Made by a program: the position numbers and the translations under genes | Shown here: positions 1 to 4,712 of the stretch, piece by piece | Numbering within the stretch: position 1 is the stretch's first letter | How the letters are laid out: every line of letters starts with the position of its first letter | The notes under the pieces: model-generated | Told to the model about the DNA's origin: nothing | The model's database searches: none | The model's input: the letters and a program-made list of their open reading frames with translations, nothing else | Source: Robiginitomaculum sp. | GTDB taxonomy: Bacteria > Pseudomonadota > Alphaproteobacteria > Caulobacterales > Maricaulaceae | Reading direction: 5' to 3' | DNA: 5,107 bases | Assembly: GCA_002733485.1 (NCBI GenBank) | Contig: NVVU01000055.1 | Coordinates: 15,278-20,384 of the forward strand

Positions 1-279
1 GTTGGCGGTTTTGGCAGTGCCGGGGCCATCGGTAATCAGCTTAATGTGGTCACACTGGGCAGCTGGAACACGGTGATTATAGATTCAACACAGATAAACA
101 ATGGCAACCAGACCGTCAATTTAAGCGGGTCAAACCAAACTGTACCCTTCGTTCCGCCAATTGCCGCCGATGGTCCTTATGTTGCCGCCACCAATTCATC
201 AACACAACAATGGCAGCCCGTTAAAGGCTCAGGGCCTGCACGTAATGAGCTTAACGGGGACATACAACTCAATGACTAG
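1..279 (+). CDS. hfaA: Holdfast anchor protein HfaA, 3' part (start lies before the window)
   Basis: The reading frame is open from base 1 to the TAG at 277-279 and gives the last 92 residues; the signal peptide and N-terminus are outside the window. HfaA is a small secreted surface protein that, with HfaD and the lipoprotein HfaB, attaches the holdfast polysaccharide to the cell; in Caulobacter it behaves as an SDS-resistant, amyloid-like multimer. What the sequence shows: a Gly/Ala/Asn/Gln/Thr/Val-rich composition and the stretch A-I-G-N-Q-L-N-V-V near the start, then W-N-T-V-I-I-D and Q-I-N-N-G-N about 20 residues later, which I recognise as the conserved HfaA core and which resembles curlin-type beta strand-turn repeats. 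The C-terminal 50 residues are less conserved in appearance. It overlaps hfaB by 8 nt, so the two are probably translationally coupled. The identification rests on this core plus the unambiguous hfaB and hfaD downstream. Confidence 0.86.
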   Translation, partial: VGGFGSAGAIGNQLNVVTLGSWNTVIIDSTQINNGNQTVNLSGSNQTVPFVPPIAADGPYVAATNSSTQQWQPVKGSGPARNELNGDIQLND

Positions 280-1285
280 GGTTTCCATGTTTTCTGCAGT
301 TAGTCGCCGCCGTGCACCCGCCCTGTTGCTGGCCGGGGCCATGGCGCTCAGCGCCTGTACCTCCACGGTGGCCGGTCGCAATGGACTTTATGCGAAACCC
401 ATCGGCAATGCGCCGGTTACCGCCAATCCAACGCCTTATTCGGCGGCGCTGACCTGCATGGGCCAATATGCAAGTTCCGGCAATGTGGTGGTCCCGCGTA
501 TCGCGGTTGGCCGTATTCTTGACTATACCGGCAAACAGGAACCCGAGGGCGGCGCCAAGATCACGCAAGGCGCGTCCCTGATGGCCATTTCCGCTTTTGC
601 CAAGGCCGGTGCCCGTCTGGTCGAACGCTATGATACGTCGGTTTCCGAGCTGGAACTGAAATACGCTAATAACAAGCTGATCGGTGATGGCGATGATAAC
701 AGCTATCGCAAAATCAAGGCCGGTTCCGTGCCTGGCTCTGATTTTTATCTGGTCGGCGGTATAACCGAACTGAATTACAATATCTCTTCCTCCGGCATTG
801 ATGCCTATGGTGGCGATGTGGACATTAATGACCCCAAGGGGTTTTTGAACGCCAAAACCTATGTGCTCAACATCGGGCTTGATCTGCGGCTGGTGGAAAC
901 CCGCTCGCTGGAAGTGGTCGATGTTATTTCCTATCAAAAACAAATTATTGGCCGCGAAATTGGTGCCGGAATCTTCGCCTTTTTCAATAACCAGAACATT
1001 ATTGATGTCAGCGCCGGGACCCGCGCGCTGGAGCCGGTGCAACTGGCGGTGCGTTCGGTGATCGAACGGGCGGTGCTGGAAATGTCGGCCAATCTTTATG
1101 GCGTCAGCGGTCCGGACATCTGTAATTTCAATGACCCCCTCGGCACCATAGGGCTGACGGGAAATTTTGTTACCGCCTATGACAATCAGGGAAGCAATAA
1201 TGCGTTTACTCGCCAGGATCCTTCTCGCTGGCATGACCGTCGCGACCGGACTATACGGCGCGGCCTACGCGGGCGATACGACTGA
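272..1285 (+). CDS. hfaB: Holdfast attachment lipoprotein HfaB, CsgG family
   Basis: Outer-membrane lipoprotein related to CsgG, the curli secretion channel; in Caulobacter HfaB is needed for stability and export of HfaA and HfaD. From the ATG at 272 it has 337 residues. A basic N-region (RRR, 12-14) and hydrophobic stretch end in a lipobox L-S-A-C, with the lipidated Cys at residue 29 (TGT at 356-358); Thr at +2 suits outer-membrane sorting. The CsgG-like core follows: R-I-A-V-G-R-I-L-D-Y-T-G near residues 76-87, QGAS (99-102) leading to LVERYD (116-121), and the strand D-F-Y-L-V-G-G-I-T-E. Two further cysteines are at 62 and 284. Two starts are possible: ATG 272, overlapping the hfaA stop, and ATG 287, which has AGGG 5 nt upstream and gives 332 residues; both keep the signal peptide. 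The last 28 residues, nine of them Arg, overlap hfaD in another frame and look like sequence imposed by the overlap rather than CsgG fold. Confidence 0.93.
   Translation: MTRVSMFSAVSRRRAPALLLAGAMALSACTSTVAGRNGLYAKPIGNAPVTANPTPYSAALTCMGQYASSGNVVVPRIAVGRILDYTGKQEPEGGAKITQGASLMAISAFAKAGARLVERYDTSVSELELKYANNKLIGDGDDNSYRKIKAGSVPGSDFYLVGGITELNYNISSSGIDAYGGDVDINDPKGFLNAKTYVLNIGLDLRLVETRSLEVVDVISYQKQIIGREIGAGIFAFFNNQNIIDVSAGTRALEPVQLAVRSVIERAVLEMSANLYGVSGPDICNFNDPLGTIGLTGNFVTAYDNQGSNNAFTRQDPSRWHDRRDRTIRRGLRGRYD
278..281 (+). promoter_or_regulatory. Possible ribosome binding site for the second hfaB start
   Basis: AGGG lies 5 nt before the ATG at 287 and overlaps the hfaA stop codon. The first in-frame ATG (272) has only GGGG at 256-259, 12 nt upstream, and would depend on coupling to hfaA translation. 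The two starts differ by five residues and both keep the lipoprotein signal, so function is unaffected by the choice. Confidence 0.45.
1188..1193 (+). promoter_or_regulatory. Ribosome binding site deciding the hfaD start
   Basis: AGGGAA lies inside hfaB, 6 nt before the ATG at 1200. It selects that ATG over the in-frame TTG at 1167 and ATG at 1179, neither of which has a well-placed Shine-Dalgarno. The protein from 1200 also begins with a textbook signal peptide. Confidence 0.75.
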
Positions 1286-2456
1286 GGTCATTAATGTCCA
1301 GCTGGACAATGACCCTTTCACCGCAGGCCTGAACGTCGTCGCTGTTGATGTGCTCTCTGTACTGGGCGCGGCAACGGCGCTGGGCAATACCCTGTCGGTG
1401 CAGGTCGATACGGGCAATCTGACCCTGAATAACACCCAGACCCTGAACGGCGCCGGCAGTGCGCTATCGGTAATTCGTGTTAATTCGGCCAGCGAAGCGC
1501 TGGATTCCATTGCCACTACTTTTGGCAATTCGGCCACCATCACCACCTGTTGCGGCACCATTGATGCGGTATCGGTGCAAACCGTGGGGGCCGATGCCAC
1601 GCAAAGCGCTATCTCAGACGTCACGGCAGATAACTGGGCGTTTAATCCCACTTCCACCGCCACGGCGGTCGCCAATGCCATTTCTTATGAAACCTGGGAT
1701 GGTGGCCGCATTACCGCCTGGGCCGGGCAAACCAATAATGCGTCTGTGTCGTCCGATGCCTCGTTAAATGCGGGCCTGTTGGCCGATTCGGCGACCGTTA
1801 CCGCCACCTCCATCGGTAATTCGGCCATGGCCGGCGGGGAAAGTACTACCCTGGACGTGGATGCCAACCAGCGTAATTTTGGCACGAATGTCAGCGCCCG
1901 CGCACTGGTGAACTCGCCCGACGGGGAAGATGTGATCTCCACGGCAACCGCCACCGGTAATGCCTATAATGTTGAAAATGCTTATGGCTTTGCCAGGGTG
2001 GTAACCGATCAGAACAATTCAGCGCTGATTGAAGCGCGCTCTGATGTGACGCTTGACCTGTGGCAGGGCTGGAATGCCTCGACCGCCTATGCGGTGGCCA
2101 ATTCCAATCTGGTATCCAATATTGGCTCTGATATTGATCTGGCCAATATTCAAAATAATGATGGCGGGGTTGAGGCTACGGCAACCTTTACCGGCGGCAC
2201 CGCCGATGGCGGCGTCGGTAATGATACCATCATTACCGATTTTGTGACCAGCGCCACCGCCTTTGGCAATGCGGTCTCTGGGTTTGTCTGTTCCACCTGT
2301 GGCGGCGGTATTGCGGCCAATAACCGCCAGACCAATTCAGGAAATATCGTGGCCAGCTCTTCGGTCAATACCGGCTCTGGCGGCGCCCTGATCGCCACGG
2401 CAACGGCGGTGGGCAATTCGGCCACCTTTCACACGGTCGATGCCGGTTCTCAATAA
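1200..2456 (+). CDS. hfaD: Holdfast anchor protein HfaD, repeat-built surface protein
   Basis: A 418-residue secreted protein, the third member of the hfaABD cluster; in Caulobacter HfaD is a surface protein that works with HfaA, and depends on HfaB, to anchor the holdfast to the envelope. Residues 1-24 form a signal peptide (basic MRLLAR, hydrophobic core, A-A-Y-A before a Gly-Asp N-terminus). The rest is low in Lys and rich in Ala, Thr, Asn, Val, Ser and Gly, and is made of about eight imperfect repeats with the pattern (S/T)AT-A-x-(G/A)N, then 17-20 residues, then Q-x-N. The Asn of the GN turn falls at 63, 110, 159, 207, 254, 301, 357 and 406, a period of 47-49 except one of 56. This suggests a beta-solenoid or amyloid-like fibre subunit. 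Cysteines occur only in pairs, at 117/118 and 364/367. The protein ends inside an eighth, truncated repeat. Start chosen from the AGGGAA site and signal peptide; the first 86 nt overlap hfaB. Identification rests on cluster order, export signal and composition. Confidence 0.88.
   Translation: MRLLARILLAGMTVATGLYGAAYAGDTTEVINVQLDNDPFTAGLNVVAVDVLSVLGAATALGNTLSVQVDTGNLTLNNTQTLNGAGSALSVIRVNSASEALDSIATTFGNSATITTCCGTIDAVSVQTVGADATQSAISDVTADNWAFNPTSTATAVANAISYETWDGGRITAWAGQTNNASVSSDASLNAGLLADSATVTATSIGNSAMAGGESTTLDVDANQRNFGTNVSARALVNSPDGEDVISTATATGNAYNVENAYGFARVVTDQNNSALIEARSDVTLDLWQGWNASTAYAVANSNLVSNIGSDIDLANIQNNDGGVEATATFTGGTADGGVGNDTIITDFVTSATAFGNAVSGFVCSTCGGGIAANNRQTNSGNIVASSSVNTGSGGALIATATAVGNSATFHTVDAGSQ
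1371..2423 (+). repeat. Eight imperfect ~48-codon repeats within hfaD
   Basis: Each unit starts with a variant of ATAxGN (ATALGN, ATTFGN, ATAVAN, ATSIGN, ATATGN, YAVAN, ATAFGN, ATAVGN) and carries a Gln in Q-x-N context at residues 80, 127, 177, 224, 271, 318 and 377; unit 2 has QTV and unit 6 QNN. The spacing from GN to Gln is 17-18 residues in six units and 20 in the seventh; the eighth stops before the Gln. At DNA level the repeats have mostly diverged, but a 15-bp identity encoding GNSAT remains between 1524-1538 and 2412-2426, and the 10-mer AATTCGGCCA recurs at 1482, 1527-1528 (start 1527), 1818 and 2415. That is consistent with old duplication kept under protein-level selection. Confidence 0.8.
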
Positions 2457-2531
2457 CTGACCATAAAGAGGTCATAAACTGGCCATGCTTGGTGGGTCTG
2501 CTGTTCTGGGGGACACAGACAGGATCATGCC
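2457..2531 (+). other. Gap between hfaD and the DUF1287 gene; no terminator seen
   Basis: 75 nt. It holds only a weak 5-bp inverted repeat (TGACC at 2458-2462 and GGTCA at 2470-2474) with no T run, and the AGGA ribosome site of the next gene. No good promoter pair or intrinsic terminator was seen, so readthrough from the hfa genes is the simplest reading. Confidence 0.5.
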
Positions 2532-3125
2532 ATGCAATCTCTTTCCCTATATAATTTAGTCTTGTTTTTTACCCTCTCCACCATGGCGCAGGCCGATGCC
2601 TCAACCTTTGGTGAAAAACTCGCCCGCGCGGCGCAGGAACGCACCAAGTCTAATGTGCGCTATGATGGCCGCTATCAAAGTATCGGTTATCCTGGCGGGG
2701 ATGTGCCGGCAGGTCAGGGAGTATGCACCGATGTGGTGATCCGTTCTTATCGGACCCTGGGCATCGATCTTCAACAATTGGTGCACGAAGATATGACCGC
2801 CAGTTTTTCGGCCTATCCAGGGATTTGGGGCCTAAGCCGCCCGGACAGTAATATTGATCACCGCCGGGTGCCCAATCTGAACACCTATTTTACCCGTCAG
2901 GGGGCTAATGTTATGCGCCATGGCAAGGCGGTAGAGTATAAAACGGGTGATGTGCTGACCTGGATGCTGCCGCATAATCTACCCCATACCGGCATTGTAG
3001 TGGCCACCGCCATGGATCGCCAGGGCGTTCAGATTGTTCATAATATTGGCATGGGGCCACAACAAACCTATATGCCGGCCAATTGGACGCTTACCGGCCA
3101 GTTTCGCTTTGGTGAATCGGATTAA
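2532..3125 (+). CDS. Exported DUF1287 family protein
   Basis: A 197-residue protein close to full DUF1287 family length. Residues 1-21 look like a signal peptide with a hydrophobic core (Y-N-L-V-L-F-F) and A-Q-A before D22, though its N-region lacks Lys or Arg, so export efficiency is uncertain. Family hallmarks in order: YDGRY (44-48), YPGGDVP (53-59), GVCTDVVIRSYR (63-74), LVHEDM (83-88), WGLSRPDSNIDHRRVPNL (99-116), GDVLTWMLP (139-147), LPHTGIV (150-156) and IVHNIGMGPQ (168-177). From family knowledge DUF1287 is considered related to the NlpC/P60-like cysteine hydrolase fold; C65 and H152 are the evident Cys/His pair, with the H170-N171 segment as a further candidate site. Substrate is unknown; a cell-wall role is inference. 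The start has AGGA at 2521-2524, 7 nt upstream, and there is no upstream in-frame start before a stop at 2475. It lies 75 nt after hfaD without a clear terminator between, so co-transcription with hfa is possible. Confidence 0.9.
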   Translation: MQSLSLYNLVLFFTLSTMAQADASTFGEKLARAAQERTKSNVRYDGRYQSIGYPGGDVPAGQGVCTDVVIRSYRTLGIDLQQLVHEDMTASFSAYPGIWGLSRPDSNIDHRRVPNLNTYFTRQGANVMRHGKAVEYKTGDVLTWMLPHNLPHTGIVVATAMDRQGVQIVHNIGMGPQQTYMPANWTLTGQFRFGESD

Positions 3126-4036
3126 TTGCCCACGCCGCCACTAAGGATCAGGCGGGTGCTGGCCGAGGCGCTGGCGGATGCAGATGCGCGGGTTTCCATA
3201 CGCGTGCGGGTTACCTGTTCGGTGTATTGTTCCTGATGGCGCAGACGCACCACTTTGATGCCGGGGCCATATTTGCGCAATAATGAACGCTCATTGCAAT
3301 TGCGCCGTGGTTCTTGCGGAGCACAGGTTAACTGGCCGCCAATACTGTGACGCAGGGCTTCGCCCTTGGCACAGACTATGGTCGAGGCATTGTCATAACG
3401 GCTCTGGCCATCGGCATAACGGCCAAGGGTGACCTGCATGCTGGTCCCGGCCATACAGCGAAACAGCTCGCCTTCAAACGTGGGGGCAACCTGATCGCCG
3501 GGGTCTGGCCGTGAGGCCGGGTGGGGCACGCCTTTGTCATCTATGCATACGGCACGCAGTACAAAGACGCCTTCAATCCAGCGGTTTTTGGTGATGGTTT
3601 CGGTATAGGGTACCGCGACCTGCTCCGTGCTGGCTTCGGCCTCGGCCTCGGCCTGGACATTCAGGTTGGTAATCACGCTTGTCGCGCTGCCAGCGCCGAT
3701 AAAGCCGCCGCCGCCACTGGATATAAAAGTGCGTCCGAACGATCCACCGCCACCGCCAATGAAAAAGCCGCCACCACCACCGGTGAATGTGTTCTGCACG
3801 GCCACGCCGCCCTTGTTTACAAATACACCGGGGGTCGAAACCCGCACATTGGGACCAGTGACGGAAATACCGGGAACGCGGATCACATGGGTTTTCTTTT
3901 GCTGACAGGGGACGCAAGTTCCGCCGCCGGCCTGGGCCAGGCTGGAAAACCCCAGCCACAGGGGAATAATAAAAAGCGCACCAATGCGTTTGCTCAGACA
4001 ATGAACCGGGCCGATGTGCCGGGCTGATACGCCCAT
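3122..4036 (-). CDS. Unrecognised exported protein with Gly-rich, (AE)n and (AS)n segments
   Basis: A 304-residue protein I do not recognise. A signal peptide spans about residues 1-36: Lys16-Arg17, a hydrophobic core (F-I-I-P-L-W-L-G-F), then L-A-Q-A before GGG. The N-region before Lys16 is long, but the ATG has a good AAGGGAG site and no later Met is suitable. Mature regions in order: a CVPC motif (41-44); a Val/Gly/Pro beta-prone stretch (51-85); a glycine-rich tract with GGGGG blocks and Phe/Ile pairs (86-116); AEAEAEA (129-135); a core with five cysteines (164, 194, 222, 238, 247), which with C41/C44 could form disulfides in the periplasm or outside the cell; a basic stretch; ASASASASAS (284-293); and a short hydrophobic tail. 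Similar phrases T-E-Q-V...Y-T-E-T and Y-T-E-Q-V-T flank the core. There are no membrane segments after the signal. It is convergent with the DUF1287 gene, sharing stop-codon bases. A surface or matrix role, perhaps with the holdfast, is inference from composition and position. Confidence 0.8.
   Translation of the reverse strand: MGVSARHIGPVHCLSKRIGALFIIPLWLGFSSLAQAGGGTCVPCQQKKTHVIRVPGISVTGPNVRVSTPGVFVNKGGVAVQNTFTGGGGGFFIGGGGGSFGRTFISSGGGGFIGAGSATSVITNLNVQAEAEAEASTEQVAVPYTETITKNRWIEGVFVLRAVCIDDKGVPHPASRPDPGDQVAPTFEGELFRCMAGTSMQVTLGRYADGQSRYDNASTIVCAKGEALRHSIGGQLTCAPQEPRRNCNERSLLRKYGPGIKVVRLRHQEQYTEQVTRTRMETRASASASASASTRLILSGGVGN
3158..3187 (-). repeat. (Ala-Ser)5 coding tract
   Basis: Encodes ASASASASAS, residues 284-293 of the exported minus-strand protein. 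The serines use different codons (TCT, TCC, AGC, TCG, AGC), so the alternation is kept at protein level and is not a fresh DNA slippage product. Confidence 0.75.
3632..3652 (-). repeat. (Ala-Glu)3-Ala coding tract
   Basis: Encodes AEAEAEA, residues 129-135 of the exported minus-strand protein. The DNA is near-perfect hexamer repeats (GCCGAG, GCCGAG, GCCGAA), so unlike the Ala-Ser tract it could change length by slippage. Confidence 0.7.
3689..3781 (-). repeat. Glycine-rich tract coding region
   Basis: Encodes residues 86-116 of the exported minus-strand protein: three glycine blocks of 5, 5 and 4 residues separated by FFI, SFGRTFISS and FIGAGS. Glycine codons are mixed (GGT, GGC, GGA). The alternation of Gly blocks with Phe/Ile resembles flexible or fibre-forming surface proteins. 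Confidence 0.75.
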
Positions 4037-4043
4037 GTGCTTG

Positions 4044-4050
4044 CTCCCTT
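4044..4050 (-). promoter_or_regulatory. Ribosome binding site of the exported minus-strand gene
   Basis: AAGGGAG on the minus strand, 7 nt before the ATG at 4034-4036. It supports the long N-region start. It lies just downstream of a C/T-rich segment able to pair with it (see the leader hairpins). Confidence 0.75.
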
Positions 4051-4055
4051 AGTGA

Positions 4056-4097
4056 CTTCCCTTTTGGGGGAAGGCGTGGGCGGTCGGCTTCCCCCAA
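4056..4097 (-). promoter_or_regulatory. Inverted repeat and alternative hairpins upstream of the minus-strand gene
   Basis: TTGGGGGAAG (4064-4073) and CTTCCCCCAA (4088-4097) form a perfect 10-bp inverted repeat with a 14-nt loop. The segment 4068-4073 can instead pair with CTTCCC at 4056-4061 (6 bp, 6-nt loop), so two stems compete for the same bases. In the minus-strand transcript these lie just before the AAGGGAG ribosome site, to which the C/T-rich arm could also pair partly. It has no T run on either strand, so it is not an intrinsic terminator. It could be a protein-binding operator or an mRNA leader structure; the symmetry is seen, the function is inferred. Confidence 0.5.
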
Positions 4098-4200
4098 GAA
4101 TAGAGAAACGCTCCATTGCGGATCAGTTTTGCCGATACACAGACGGCATCAACCTTGCGATGATCCATTAAAACCCACGCTGATTTACCTCAGCATACTG

Positions 4201-4230
4201 TTGAAATGGTTACCTGCGACCTAAGATATT
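4201..4230 (+). promoter_or_regulatory. Possible promoter for the PAS-like gene
   Basis: TTGAAA (4201-4206, five of six matches to TTGACA) is followed 18 nt later by GATATT (4225-4230, four of six matches to TATAAT); TAAGAT at 4222 is an alternative at 15 nt. If used, transcription would begin within a few bases of the GTG at 4240, giving a nearly leaderless message. Evidence is a match by eye only. Confidence 0.3.
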
Positions 4231-4239
4231 GGTGAGAAT

Positions 4240-4656
4240 GTGACGTCATTAGTTTCCCTGCAAAGCCCTATTTCGCAACGCGCCAGCGGGGCCTTTACCC
4301 TGCGCCATGCCGATGGCTGTCATTATCTGTTTGGCTGGACCGGCAAATGGCTCCGCCAACTCAGTGGCCGGGCCTTGCGTGATCATGATTTTATCACACT
4401 GTGGCGGCCCGCCGACCGGGCATTTTTACAGGCGCAACTGGATGATGTGCGCCGTTATGGCCGCGCCAGAACCATCAAGGCCCGGGCTGTGACTTTATGC
4501 GGGGAAAGCCGCCTTTGCTCATTTGAGTTTACCAAGCTGGAACACCCGAAAGGGCGTGGTGCCACCATGGGCTGTCGCTGGCGGAGCCATGCCAATGCGG
4601 CCCAGCCAGGCACGCCGATTGCCCAGCTGAGACTGGATGCCAACCCCACGCATTAG
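4240..4656 (+). CDS. Small PAS-like domain protein (PAS_5 type suspected)
   Basis: A 138-residue soluble, rather basic protein with no signal peptide or membrane segment. The central region has the shape of a single PAS domain: a first strand (F19-R22), a W-x-G-x-W-L segment (33-38) leading to the G-R-x-L turn (43-46), D-F-I-x-L-W (50-55), an A-D-R helix start (58-60), then strands with F-E-F (95-97) and a final segment near M110-G-C. This resembles the short alphaproteobacterial PAS_5 proteins as I remember them, but no decisive motif is present. No kinase, cyclase or DNA-binding domain is attached, so any signalling partner is elsewhere. The start is GTG: an in-frame stop at 4222-4224 bars extension and the ATG at 4238 is followed at once by TGA in its frame. 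The nearest GGTGAG is only 3 nt upstream, so the start is uncertain. It ends 55 nt before rnhA. Confidence 0.6.
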   Translation: MTSLVSLQSPISQRASGAFTLRHADGCHYLFGWTGKWLRQLSGRALRDHDFITLWRPADRAFLQAQLDDVRRYGRARTIKARAVTLCGESRLCSFEFTKLEHPKGRGATMGCRWRSHANAAQPGTPIAQLRLDANPTH

Positions 4657-4669
4657 CGCCATTTACGCC

Positions 4670-4712
4670 TAACCCGGCAGGCCCTATGGTGGCAAAAACG
4701 CAGATAGGGTTA
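4670..4712 (+). promoter_or_regulatory. Short competing inverted repeats at the rnhA start
   Basis: CCCTAT (4682-4687) matches ATAGGG (4704-4709), and TAACCC (4670-4675) matches GGGTTA (4707-4712). Both pairings would cover the only AGGG near the rnhA start. Stems are just 6 bp, so chance is quite possible. Confidence 0.25.

Noticed and set aside
1167..1199. Earlier starts for hfaD (TTG 1167, ATG 1179)
   Set aside because: Neither has a well-spaced Shine-Dalgarno; the ATG at 1200 has AGGGAA 6 nt upstream and starts a compact signal peptide.
269..1234. Long minus-strand open frame of 321 codons opposite hfaB
   Set aside because: It mirrors the coding frame of a clearly recognised CsgG-family gene, has no signal, domain or ribosome site that I can see, and its length is explained by the codon bias of hfaB.
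1120..1290. A frameshift joining hfaB to hfaD
   Set aside because: hfaD has its own ribosome site and signal peptide and the HfaB domain is already complete, so two separate overlapping genes explain the data better; a sequencing indel cannot be wholly excluded.
1371..2423. Curli major subunit (CsgA-like) identity for the hfaD gene
   Set aside because: Curlin repeats are about 20-24 residues with the S-x5-Q-x4-N-x5-Q pattern; these units are about 48 residues with a different pattern, and gene order fits hfaD.
3521..4097. Open frames on both strands overlapping the exported minus-strand gene (plus 3521-4027, plus 3627-3905, minus 3573-4097)
   Set aside because: They are His/Arg/Trp- or Pro-rich readings of the glycine-rich and repeat DNA, without signal peptides or ribosome sites, whereas 3122-4036 has a signal peptide, a good ribosome site and a coherent composition.
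4064..4097. Intrinsic terminator
   Set aside because: The 10-bp stem is not followed by a T run on either strand and sits in the leader of the minus-strand gene, not after a gene end.
4141..4240. CtrA-type TTAA-N7-TTAA binding site in the divergent intergenic region
   Set aside because: Only one TTAA (4168-4171) is present; the next TTTACC is not at the required spacing.
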